Positions 1 through 7,529 of a stretch of DNA of 38,231 nt are shown in pieces (position 1 is the stretch's first letter; each line of letters starts with the position of its first letter). The notes under the pieces were generated by a model. The model worked only from the letters and a program-made list of their open reading frames with translations, ran no database searches and was not told where the DNA came from. A program made the position numbers and the translations under genes. This DNA is from Flavobacteriales bacterium (GTDB lineage Bacteria > Bacteroidota > Bacteroidia > Flavobacteriales > UBA1820): assembly GCA_017537565.1 (NCBI GenBank), contig JAFYKQ010000047.1, positions 1 through 38,231 on the forward strand, in the 5' to 3' direction.

Positions 1-23
1 GGGAAGTAAAAGCGACAAGTAAA

Positions 24-31
24 AATATTTG
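24..31 (+). promoter_or_regulatory. Weak -7-like box before the nuclease-helicase gene
   Basis: The octamer ends in TATTTG and resembles the Bacteroidota -7 element TAnnTTTG with its first base changed. It would leave a leader of only a few bases before the ATG at 41. The -33 region is close to the window edge and not convincing. Confidence 0.25.
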
Positions 32-40
32 CCTATATAG

Positions 41-3000
41 ATGGTGTGTAGTAAATTTACTCTTTCGTTTGATGATATGAAAAAACTTCCTGCACATATA
101 TTTGAGGGAATGTACTCCCGCCTCATAAATATAGACCGAACAGCATCGTGTAGTTCGGTGGTGGACTATGCTCCTATTGTAGCTATGTGGGAGGAACTCA
201 TAGCAATGATGATAGATGGCGAGATGAGAGTCTTTGCTTCGTCATATTCGCGGGTGGTGTATGCTTGTCGTAATTATAATGTAGAAGCATCTACAGAACG
301 TCTGTGTGGGGAGTTCCATAGACGTATGAAGGATAGAGAGAGGGCAGATGATGTAGAAGAATATATGAGGGCTATATCTACACTGTCCTGTATAATAGAA
401 CAGATATCTGATGTAACGTTGCCTGCTGAACTGTCTAGAATAGTAGAACAGTACAAGCCTTATAGTGTAAAGAGTATTCCAAGTACAGGACTGGGTAAAA
501 AACTCACGGGAGTGGTAGATGATGTCTCGGGGGTGGAGTATGATGAGAAAGGGCGATATTATACTATATACTTGCTGCTAGAGGAAGATACGGGTAGAAG
601 TAGGGGTATAGAACACAAGATAAGTCTCATAGTAAGAGAAAATTATAACGAAACGTCTCGTGATGACCTTTTTGATATAAGGGAGATGTTACGGGAATAT
701 GACTATATAAATGTAACCAATGTAGAATATAGAGAGGGGGATATATACAGCACGACAGATTATTCGCTTATAATATTGGAGCCAGATTATCTGGTGGACG
801 TGACAGACCTTGCCGCGTGTTTTACTGCCAATGGTTTTAACGAATATCTTTTCCTGCTTTCAAAATTTACTTCCGATAAGGATAGTATCTCTCTGCTGAA
901 AGGTACACTGGTCAATGATGTTCTGGACGCCAGCCTGGAAAGTGAGAACGTGGAACTGAATGATGTTTACCGCCACGCCCTTTCCAAAAACATACTTAAA
1001 TCCATACGCTATGGCGGCGAGGTGGTAAAAAACATCTGGCAGGAAGTAGGACGATGTCACTGGACAAATATAGAGCGTTTTGCCTCGACATTAAGAGATA
1101 GACGTGTGACGGTAGAGCCTTCGTTTATATCGCCGCTATATGGGATACAGGGACGTTTGGACGTGATGGTAGAATATGACAACTATCCTTTGCGTAAAGA
1201 TATATATGAACTCAAAAGCGGCAAAGCCCCATCGGGAGATTTGCTGTGGAAGGGAAATGCTATGCAGGTGGCTTGTTATAATATGTTGCTGGAATCTACC
1301 TATGGACAGGATAGGAGAGGGACATCGGCTGTGTTTTATTCGGGGTGTGCTGGAGCTCCGTTGCGTAACTATCTGTCAACGATAGAGGATAAAAAGAGCA
1401 TCTGTCTGTTGCGTAACAGGATAGTGCGTATGGTGTATGATATGGCTTGTGGGGATTTTACGGTGTTGGAAAAAATAAAGATAGGACAGATAGGGGATTA
1501 TCCATCGTATAGCAGGGAGCGAATAGAGGATTTTGCTAAGTTTTATGAGCGACTGGAAGGAGTGAGAAGAGCATACTATCATTCTTTTGTGGCTTTTTAC
1601 CTGCGTGAGATGATATGTGCCAAAACAGGTGCTATGGGAGATGTGGCTCGTGATAGACGCGATGCTTACAGTAGGCTGTGGAGGGCGTCTGATGATGAAA
1701 AGACACATAATTTTGCGATGTTGCCTTCGCTGGTGTATAAGTGTAGTGATAAAGAAACGTCTAGTGTTGTTTTTGAGGTTAAACGAACCGTAGAGCATAG
1801 TTTTCGTACGGGAGATGTTGTCATTCTCTACCCTCATAAAGAGGGGTTACGAGATGCACACCTTTCACAGGTGCTCAAAGGAGTCCTACGTGATATAGAC
1901 GAAGATAGAGTGGTGGTGGAATTGAGAGGCAAGGTCTATGAACGTTATATGAAGAGTCGTGATAACTGGGCTATGGAACACGATGTGATGGAAAAAGGTT
2001 ACTGGAGTGGGGTGGCCTCCCTCAGAGAATTTGTGGAGAGTGATGGTATGACCTCTCGGGTGGTCTTTGGAGAGCAGGAACCACAGGTAGGAACCACTAC
2101 TTACAGATGGGACGATAGGCTTACAGATAATCAAAATGCCTGTGTGGAGAAAGCTATAAGTACAGATGATTTCTTCCTGCTGCAAGGGCCTCCGGGTACA
2201 GGTAAGACATCGGGTGCTATAATGTCTATGGTGCGTCATATACTCTCATCGAGCAGTGACACTCTTACCCTGCTGGCCTTTACCAATAGAGCAGTAGAGG
2301 AACTAGGTGCCAAATTGCGTGCGGCAGGGATAGATTACCTGCGTATAGGTCACGAGAATGCCGACGAGAAAGAACAGACGCTCTCCAGTATATCGGTAGG
2401 GCGTAAGATAAATAAGGTGAGGGATATGGTACAGTCATATCGAGTGTTCCTGTCTACGGTGAGTGCCTTTGCTGTCAGAGCAAATGATTTGGCAGAGGTT
2501 GTGAAACTGGACCAAGTCATAGTAGATGAAGCCTCACAACTCACCGAGATACAATTGGTAGGTTCATTGGCGTATTTCAAGAAATGGATATTGGTGGGAG
2601 ACCAGATGCAGCTACCATCGGTCGTGGTGCAGAGCGAATGTCTTTCTGTAGTAAAAGATGAATCTTTACACGGTATTGCTGTGACAGATATGCGTCATTC
2701 TCTTTTTGAACGCCTACAACGAATGCTTGATATGAAATCCATAGATAGCCATAGTGCTATGCTGGACGTTCATTTCAGAATGCACGAAGATATAGCGGCA
2801 CTGGTCAATGATTTCTATGATGGCAAACTTCATAGCGGTAGTGAAAGACAACGAGCGTCCAGCGACCGTACAAGGGTGATGTATTATCCTTCGCCACACG
2901 AGGATTCGTATAAAAAACACATCGCCGAAGCCCGCCGTGTGGTGAGTTTATTGCAGGAGATAAAACAGGAGTATGGCGAGAACTTTTCTTATACTACTGT

Positions 3001-3322
3001 GGGTGTGGTAACACCTTTCAGGGCACAGATAGCCGTTATAAGAGATATGATAGAGGACGATGAATTGAGAGAGAAAGTCGTGATAGATACCGTAGAACGT
3101 TTCCAAGGCGGAGAACGTGATATTATCATAGCCTCTATGGCGGTATGTAATGCAGGGCAGATGAAGATGGTCTCTTCGCTAGATGCTAGTGGAAGGGTGG
3201 ACAGAAAACTTAACGTGATGGTGTCCCGCTCCCGCGAACGTTTTATACTACTGGGAGAAAAAGAGGCATTGCAGGGGAGTGAGTTTTATAGTGAACTGCT
3301 GGATAGATGTACTACTATGTAG
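41..3322 (+). CDS. Dna2-like fusion of PD-(D/E)XK nuclease and SF1 helicase
   Basis: This 1093-residue protein probably cuts and unwinds DNA. The N-terminal third (about 1-340) is not recognised. The middle carries a Cas4/RecB-type nuclease core: D374 in the motif GRLDV, then E390-L-K392, and the QxxxY helper motif at Q409-Y413. I see no clear downstream cysteine triad for the iron-sulfur cluster of many Cas4/Dna2 nucleases. The C-terminal part is a UPF1/Dna2-like SF1 helicase: Walker A GPPGTGKT at 716-723, Walker B DEAS at 829-832, motif III VGDQMQLP, motif V ERFQGGERD and motif VI MVSRSRER. An in-frame TAG at 38-40 directly precedes the chosen ATG, so the gene cannot start further upstream. 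By family knowledge the helicase group moves 5' to 3'. Roles in replication, repair or phage defence are all possible, and the neighbours do not decide between them. Confidence 0.85.
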   Translation: MVCSKFTLSFDDMKKLPAHIFEGMYSRLINIDRTASCSSVVDYAPIVAMWEELIAMMIDGEMRVFASSYSRVVYACRNYNVEASTERLCGEFHRRMKDRERADDVEEYMRAISTLSCIIEQISDVTLPAELSRIVEQYKPYSVKSIPSTGLGKKLTGVVDDVSGVEYDEKGRYYTIYLLLEEDTGRSRGIEHKISLIVRENYNETSRDDLFDIREMLREYDYINVTNVEYREGDIYSTTDYSLIILEPDYLVDVTDLAACFTANGFNEYLFLLSKFTSDKDSISLLKGTLVNDVLDASLESENVELNDVYRHALSKNILKSIRYGGEVVKNIWQEVGRCHWTNIERFASTLRDRRVTVEPSFISPLYGIQGRLDVMVEYDNYPLRKDIYELKSGKAPSGDLLWKGNAMQVACYNMLLESTYGQDRRGTSAVFYSGCAGAPLRNYLSTIEDKKSICLLRNRIVRMVYDMACGDFTVLEKIKIGQIGDYPSYSRERIEDFAKFYERLEGVRRAYYHSFVAFYLREMICAKTGAMGDVARDRRDAYSRLWRASDDEKTHNFAMLPSLVYKCSDKETSSVVFEVKRTVEHSFRTGDVVILYPHKEGLRDAHLSQVLKGVLRDIDEDRVVVELRGKVYERYMKSRDNWAMEHDVMEKGYWSGVASLREFVESDGMTSRVVFGEQEPQVGTTTYRWDDRLTDNQNACVEKAISTDDFFLLQGPPGTGKTSGAIMSMVRHILSSSSDTLTLLAFTNRAVEELGAKLRAAGIDYLRIGHENADEKEQTLSSISVGRKINKVRDMVQSYRVFLSTVSAFAVRANDLAEVVKLDQVIVDEASQLTEIQLVGSLAYFKKWILVGDQMQLPSVVVQSECLSVVKDESLHGIAVTDMRHSLFERLQRMLDMKSIDSHSAMLDVHFRMHEDIAALVNDFYDGKLHSGSERQRASSDRTRVMYYPSPHEDSYKKHIAEARRVVSLLQEIKQEYGENFSYTTVGVVTPFRAQIAVIRDMIEDDELREKVVIDTVERFQGGERDIIIASMAVCNAGQMKMVSSLDASGRVDRKLNVMVSRSRERFILLGEKEALQGSEFYSELLDRCTTM

Positions 3323-3327
3323 TACTA

Positions 3328-3355
3328 TAAAAAAGCCCCGCACAGTGTGCGGGGC
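3328..3355 (-). terminator. Intrinsic terminator of the PUR-like gene
   Basis: A perfect 9-bp GC-rich stem (3335-3343 with 3347-3355, loop AGT) is followed on the minus strand by a run of six T. The plus side has no T-run, so it mainly serves the minus-strand gene ending at 3364, although the hairpin also lies just past the plus-strand helicase stop. Confidence 0.85.
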
Positions 3356-3363
3356 GAGGTAGA

Positions 3364-3759
3364 TTAAATATCTTCAAATTCTATGTTTGTAAATCTGCTG
3401 GAAAGAGAGTTGTCTTCCTCTACTTTTTCATCAGATTTTTCTTCTGTGTGATAAGATGGTTTCTTAAAGTCTTTTATATGACGTTCAGAAATGACTTCTT
3501 CGCCTTTCTCACGCAGAATAAAGCTAGTAGTTTCTTCCAAAAAATTCTTAAACGATGCAAAATCTTCTTTATATAGATAGATTTTGTGTTTTTTGTATTC
3601 TCCATCACCGCCTTCGTTTGAGAATTTTTTGCTTTCAGTAATAGTAAGATAGTAATCTCCTGCTTTGGTGGTTCTTACATCAAAGAAATATGTTCTACGG
3701 CCAGCTCTTAGGGCTTTTGAGAAAATTTCTTCGTTCTCCATAAAATCGCGTTCTTCCAT
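3364..3759 (-). CDS. DUF3276 / PUR-like nucleic-acid-binding protein
   Basis: This 131-residue protein matches the small PUR-alpha-like family (DUF3276) that is common in Bacteroidota. The recognisable core is about residues 10-85: a segment around GRRTYFFDVRTTKAGDYYL, then LTITESKKF, then KIYLYKEDFASF, consistent with the beta-beta-beta-beta-alpha PUR repeat. The tail (about 95-131) is charged and low in hydrophobic residues. Family members bind single-stranded DNA or RNA; the target in this organism is unknown. The gene is monocistronic, with its own -7 box upstream and a strong terminator right after the stop. It converges on the nuclease-helicase gene. A second Met at residue 7 is an alternative start. 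Confidence 0.8.
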   Translation of the reverse strand: MEERDFMENEEIFSKALRAGRRTYFFDVRTTKAGDYYLTITESKKFSNEGGDGEYKKHKIYLYKEDFASFKNFLEETTSFILREKGEEVISERHIKDFKKPSYHTEEKSDEKVEEDNSLSSRFTNIEFEDI

Positions 3760-3789
3760 CTGTGTTACAAGTATTGTTTAAGTGTGCTA

Positions 3790-3797
3790 CAAATCTA
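3790..3797 (-). promoter_or_regulatory. -7 box for the PUR-like gene
   Basis: On the minus strand this reads TAGATTTG, an exact match to TAnnTTTG, about 30 bases before the start codon. No clear TTTG is seen at the -33 distance. Confidence 0.55.
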
Positions 3798-3870
3798 AAA
3801 ATTTTTTTATATAATCCTACGTTTTTCTTCATATTTTTCGTCTCTTTGGTAAAAAAATATCTCTCAAAAT

Positions 3871-3901
3871 TTTGTCGTGGAGGGAGAAAGTAGTATTTTT
3901 G
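3871..3901 (+). promoter_or_regulatory. Promoter of tRNA-Lys(CUU)
   Basis: TTTG at 3871-3874 and TATTTTTG at 3894-3901 are separated by 19 bases, an exact fit to the Bacteroidota housekeeping sigma promoter. The tRNA begins 13 bases downstream. Confidence 0.85.
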
Positions 3902-3914
3902 CAGCCGTAAAAAG

Positions 3915-3987
3915 GTCTTGATAGCTCAGTTGGTAGAGCAATTGACTCTTAATCAATGGGTCGAGGGTTCGAGTCCCTCTCAGGACA
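3915..3987 (+). tRNA. tRNA-Lys (anticodon CUU)
   Basis: The 73-base cloverleaf has acceptor arms GTCTTGA and TCAGGAC (one T-G wobble), a D-arm with AGCTCAGTTGGTAGAGC, the anticodon loop CTCTTAA giving CTT, and the T-arm GAGGGTTCGAGTCCCTC. The discriminator is A. CCA is not encoded, so it must be added after transcription. It reads AAG and has its own promoter and terminator. Confidence 0.95.
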
Positions 3988-4004
3988 CAAAATGTGTAGT
4001 ATGT

Positions 4005-4041
4005 AAAAAGCCTTCATAACGTGTGTTGTGGAGGCTTTTTT
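4005..4041 (+). terminator. Terminator after tRNA-Lys(CUU)
   Basis: A long hairpin pairs AAAAAGCCT with AGGCTTTTT and continues through CATAAC/GTTGTG with two wobble pairs and a GTGT loop. The T-run forms the end on the plus strand, and the matching A-run makes it potentially bidirectional. Confidence 0.8.
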
Positions 4042-4142
4042 ATGTTCAAGAGGAATTTCTTCCATCTACACATTGTAGAAAACTATATGTAGTGTAAATA
4101 AGGATAAACAATAGTGTGGTGTTTGTAATTTTATGATTTTTA

Positions 4143-4174
4143 GTTGGGGAATATAACAAAAAATTATAATTTTG
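4143..4174 (+). promoter_or_regulatory. Likely promoter of the acyl-CoA ligase gene
   Basis: GTTG at 4143-4146 and TAATTTTG at 4167-4174 (exact TAnnTTTG) are 20 bases apart. The resulting leader is about 80 bases, AT-rich, with no hairpin or riboswitch that I can recognise. Apart from this promoter I see nothing else in 4042-4258. Confidence 0.6.
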
Positions 4175-4258
4175 TAACTTAAAGGGGTGAAATTATAGAG
4201 TAATAATCAGCATCTAAATAATTTTTCCAGCCACATATAAACATAACAATAAATTTAT

Positions 4259-6049
4259 ATGAAAGAACTATCACAGGTAAAAAGATTATTTGACATTAGC
4301 CAGTATCAACGAGACAGATATAATCGTCCGGTGGCATTTGGACATCGTGTTAATGGACCATGGAAGACTATTTCTTCACAGGAATGGCTAGACGATGTCA
4401 ATACTGTAGCAAGAGCTTTTGTAAACTATGGAATAAAGAAAGGAGACAAAATAGCTATAGTATCTGGTAACCGTATAGAGTGGCAGGTGCTAGACCAAGC
4501 TATTCTTAAGGCTGGTGCTATATCTGTTCCTGTATATCCTACTATCTCGATAGATGATTATAAATATATATTTAATCATTCAGAAATACGTCTGTGTTTT
4601 ACGTCAGATAAAGGTCTGTATAACAAAATCCTGAAGGTAAAAGACGATACTCCTGCCCTGGAAGGTGTATTTACATTTGATGAAGGCGAAGGTATGCCAT
4701 CGTGGAAGGAATTTGTGAATAAATATGATGATGTTACTATTCAAGAAAAACTGGAAGAGGTAGCATCTACCGTAGAAGAAGATGACGTGGCGACACTTAT
4801 CTATACTAGTGGTACTACGGGTACTCCAAAAGGTGTACAGCTTACTCACCGCAATATCCTTACAAATGCCATAGTGGCTATGCCTCTTGTTGCCGAAGTG
4901 GAAGAAAAAGTAGCATTGAGCTTTTTGCCATTGTGCCACGTGTTCCAGCATACGGTAGACGTAGCATATCAGCTTTTGGGTTGTTCTATATACTATGCCA
5001 AAAGTACAGAAACCATAGCGACCGATGCACAGGCGGTACACCCTGTGGTAATGATGGTCGTACCTCGTGTGATAGAACGTATCTATGCCAAGGTCATCGC
5101 CAAAGGTCAGGCATTGAAGGGTATTAAAAAGGCTATATTCTTCTGGGCGGTAAGCGTAGGCCGTAAGTATAAACCATACAGCAAGAATGTGTTTTATAAT
5201 GCACAGTTGTGGGTGGCCCGCAAACTGGTGTTCAATAAATGGCGTGAAGCGCTGGGAGGTGATTTGAATCTTATAATAAGTGGTTCATCGGCTCTTGACC
5301 CACGTCTATCACGTCTTTTCTGTGCTACGGGTATGATGCTTAACGAGGGTTATGGTCTTACAGAATCATCACCTATCATATCGACCAATATATACAAAGG
5401 TAAAGGATTGAAAATAGGTTCGATAGGGCGTCCGCTGCCTTGTAACGAAGTGAAAATAGCCGAGGACGGTGAGATACTGGTGAAAGGACCTTGTGTGATG
5501 AAGGGTTATTACAAAGACCCAGAACGTACGGCCGAGGCTATTGACAGTGATGGTTATCTGCATACGGGAGACGTGGGTTACCTTAAAGGTGGATTCCTGT
5601 ATATTACAGACCGTAAGAAAGAAATGTTCAAGACATCGGGTGGTAAGTATATCACACCTCAGCCTATGGAAATACGTCTATGCCGTTCAAAATACATAGA
5701 ACAGGCTATGGTTATAGGTGATAATCGTCAGCACCCAGGCGTTATAATAGAGCCAGATATGGCCGAACTTAAAGCTTGGTGTGTGGAACAAGGTATAGAT
5801 ACGAGTGACCTTAAAGCAATGGTGGCTCACGAAAAAGTACAGAAGTTGTACCGCGGGGAAGTAAACGAAGTGAATAAAAAACTTTCTTCTTGGGAAAAGA
5901 TGAAACGTTTCCACGTGGTAACAGATACTTGGACGGTGGACAACAAACTTATAACTCCTACACTTAAGCTTAAACGTAAGAACCTTATGGAGTTGTACGC
6001 GAGTGAGATAGCCGAAATGTATAAGGACGAAGAAAAAAATAATCTTTAA
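4259..6049 (+). CDS. Long-chain fatty acid-CoA ligase (AMP-forming)
   Basis: This 596-residue enzyme of the ANL superfamily activates fatty acids to acyl-CoA through an acyl-adenylate. The AMP-binding P-loop YTSGTTGTPKG is at 182-192. YGLTESSP begins at 365, GYLHTGDVGYL is the adenylate-binding aspartate motif, and the hinge/C-terminal domain has DRKKEMFKTSGGKYITP. Its length and motif order fit the long-chain group (FadD/FAA type) common in Bacteroidota. The gene has its own promoter and a very strong terminator, so it appears monocistronic. Chain-length preference cannot be read from sequence. A role in recycling fatty acids for lipids is more likely than a dedicated beta-oxidation operon, since no beta-oxidation genes are next to it. 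Confidence 0.9.
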   Translation: MKELSQVKRLFDISQYQRDRYNRPVAFGHRVNGPWKTISSQEWLDDVNTVARAFVNYGIKKGDKIAIVSGNRIEWQVLDQAILKAGAISVPVYPTISIDDYKYIFNHSEIRLCFTSDKGLYNKILKVKDDTPALEGVFTFDEGEGMPSWKEFVNKYDDVTIQEKLEEVASTVEEDDVATLIYTSGTTGTPKGVQLTHRNILTNAIVAMPLVAEVEEKVALSFLPLCHVFQHTVDVAYQLLGCSIYYAKSTETIATDAQAVHPVVMMVVPRVIERIYAKVIAKGQALKGIKKAIFFWAVSVGRKYKPYSKNVFYNAQLWVARKLVFNKWREALGGDLNLIISGSSALDPRLSRLFCATGMMLNEGYGLTESSPIISTNIYKGKGLKIGSIGRPLPCNEVKIAEDGEILVKGPCVMKGYYKDPERTAEAIDSDGYLHTGDVGYLKGGFLYITDRKKEMFKTSGGKYITPQPMEIRLCRSKYIEQAMVIGDNRQHPGVIIEPDMAELKAWCVEQGIDTSDLKAMVAHEKVQKLYRGEVNEVNKKLSSWEKMKRFHVVTDTWTVDNKLITPTLKLKRKNLMELYASEIAEMYKDEEKNNL

Positions 6050-6056
6050 TATGTGT

Positions 6057-6086
6057 ACGCCTCGGCATAGCCGAGGCGTTTTTTTT
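6057..6086 (+). terminator. Strong terminator after the acyl-CoA ligase gene
   Basis: A perfect 10-bp stem (6057-6066 with 6070-6079, loop ATA) runs into eight T. It ends only 16 bases before the start of the next gene. Confidence 0.9.
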
Positions 6087-6088
6087 AT

Positions 6089-6095
6089 AAAGGAG
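6089..6095 (+). promoter_or_regulatory. Strong Shine-Dalgarno of the LysR gene
   Basis: AAAGGAG lies 7 bases before the ATG at 6103. Good Shine-Dalgarno sites are rare in this window and in Bacteroidota generally, so this one supports the start and is unusual. Confidence 0.7.
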
Positions 6096-6102
6096 TATAA
6101 AG

Positions 6103-6987
6103 ATGCTGGACTTCCGTCTCAAAGTGTTTTTTTCGGTGGCATCAGAAATGAGCTTTACCAAAGCCGCTGCTCGTCACCATATCACACAGCCTGCCGTTTC
6201 CAAACATATACAGGAATTGGAAAGGATATACGGTATTACGCTATTTGAGCGTAAAGGTAGCAGCGTGGTACTTACCGAGGCAGGGCGTATCCTCTATGAC
6301 CAAGCCAAAAACATAGATTCCATATATCGAGAGATAGATTATCGCATATCTTCGCTTAAAGAAGAACACAAGGGAGAGCTACGTCTTGGGGCATCTACAT
6401 CTATCGCACAGTATGTGTTACCTCGTGAAATAGCACGTTTTTATAACCGATATCCATCTATAAATCTTTCGCTTATAAGCGGTAATACAGAACAGATAGA
6501 GGACGCTTTGTTGGAAAAACGCATAGACTTGGGATTTGTTGAGGGACTCCCTTCCAATCACCTGCTACACTATACAGAATATATGGACGATGAACTGCTG
6601 CCTATCACACGTAAGGGAGGACTTTATACGCTTAAAAAGTATTCGCTGGAGGATATAAGGGAATTGCCACTTGTTATGCGTGAGGACGGGTCGGGTACAC
6701 TGGATATCGTCCAGAAAAAACTCTTGGGCGAAAGCCAATCATCTAGGGACGCAGGGCTTAATATCATTATCAAACTTGGTAGCACAGAAAGCATCAAGGC
6801 ATTTGTGTGTGAGACAGACTGTGTGGCCTTTATATCCAAACAAGCATTGCAGCACGAGTGGGAGCAGGAAAATCTGGCAGTACTTTCTATAAAAGGGCTG
6901 GAACTTAAACGTAAATTCTACCAAGTGTCATCACGAGGAGAACTATCTGGTAACGCATCGCTGTTTATAAAGACATTGAGAGGGTAG
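6103..6987 (+). CDS. LysR-family transcriptional regulator
   Basis: This 294-residue regulator has a winged helix-turn-helix at about residues 4-61 (AAARHHITQPAVSKHIQELE is the recognition part) followed by a LysR-type effector domain from about 90 to 290, with the usual opening GELRLGAST. The length is normal for the family. The effector ligand cannot be told. LysR proteins often control a neighbouring gene; here the nearest are the upstream acyl-CoA ligase (same strand) and a convergent YkvA-type gene. No promoter is visible between the ligase terminator and the gene, so it may depend on readthrough or on a promoter inside the ligase gene. Confidence 0.9.
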   Translation: MLDFRLKVFFSVASEMSFTKAAARHHITQPAVSKHIQELERIYGITLFERKGSSVVLTEAGRILYDQAKNIDSIYREIDYRISSLKEEHKGELRLGASTSIAQYVLPREIARFYNRYPSINLSLISGNTEQIEDALLEKRIDLGFVEGLPSNHLLHYTEYMDDELLPITRKGGLYTLKKYSLEDIRELPLVMREDGSGTLDIVQKKLLGESQSSRDAGLNIIIKLGSTESIKAFVCETDCVAFISKQALQHEWEQENLAVLSIKGLELKRKFYQVSSRGELSGNASLFIKTLRG

Positions 6988-6990
6988 GGC

Positions 6991-7401
6991 TTATTCTTCT
7001 TTGCGGGTGGTGTCTTTTTTATCATCGCTCCACCATTTGTTAAGTTTTTGAAGGGCTTTTTCTTTTATTTCGGGGGTGATGTTGCGCATAACTCGCGTAG
7101 CTGCCAAAACCAATGCTGCGAGGTCATCTGTAAAACCTACCATAGGTAAAAAATCGCTCACAAGGTCGGTAGGAAGAATAAAATATGCCAATGCTCCATA
7201 TATGAGAGCCTTGTCTTTGGAGGATACAGCAGGACTTTGCAGGGTGTAGTGCAGTGTGAGAGCATAGTAGAGGACTTTTCTTCCTGCACGGCGAGGCAGG
7301 TGTTTTACCTTGCTCCAAAAACCTTTTTCGGTATATGAAGAGCCGTGTTTTTCTATATAGGCTTCGTCTATTTTCTTTATCTCTTTATCCTCTCTTGTCA
7401 T
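6991..7401 (-). CDS. YkvA-family (DUF1232) membrane-associated protein
   Basis: This 136-residue protein carries the DUF1232 core at about 60-105, with two hydrophobic stretches around the hallmark PTDLVSDFLPMVGFTDD. The N-terminus (1-45) is basic and charged, and the tail is Lys-rich. Family members are small and usually membrane-associated, and their biochemical role is unknown. Its stop faces the LysR stop with only three bases between, with no terminator there, so the transcripts should overlap at their 3' ends. The upstream region holds no perfect -7 box. Confidence 0.8.
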   Translation of the reverse strand: MTREDKEIKKIDEAYIEKHGSSYTEKGFWSKVKHLPRRAGRKVLYYALTLHYTLQSPAVSSKDKALIYGALAYFILPTDLVSDFLPMVGFTDDLAALVLAATRVMRNITPEIKEKALQKLNKWWSDDKKDTTRKEE

Positions 7402-7470
7402 AGCCGATGATTTTAAGTTTTTATACTGCTAATGTACAAAAAAGCTTTAAATGAGTGTCACTATATTATA

Positions 7471-7502
7471 TAAAAACTCGCCCCCTCTTTCGAGGGGGCG
7501 AG
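7471..7502 (-). terminator. Terminator of the mutA-mutB operon
   Basis: An 11-bp perfect GC-rich stem (7477-7487 with 7492-7502, loop of four) is followed on the minus strand by five T. It lies 28 bases past the mutB stop. Confidence 0.9.
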
Positions 7503-7529
7503 ACTATGTAAAAGTATGATTAAATCATA

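Noticed and set aside
1376-2239. Two long minus-strand ORFs (153 and 117 codons) inside the nuclease-helicase gene
   Set aside because: They are His/Ser/Thr-rich antisense shadows of a clear gene whose motifs lie on the plus strand.
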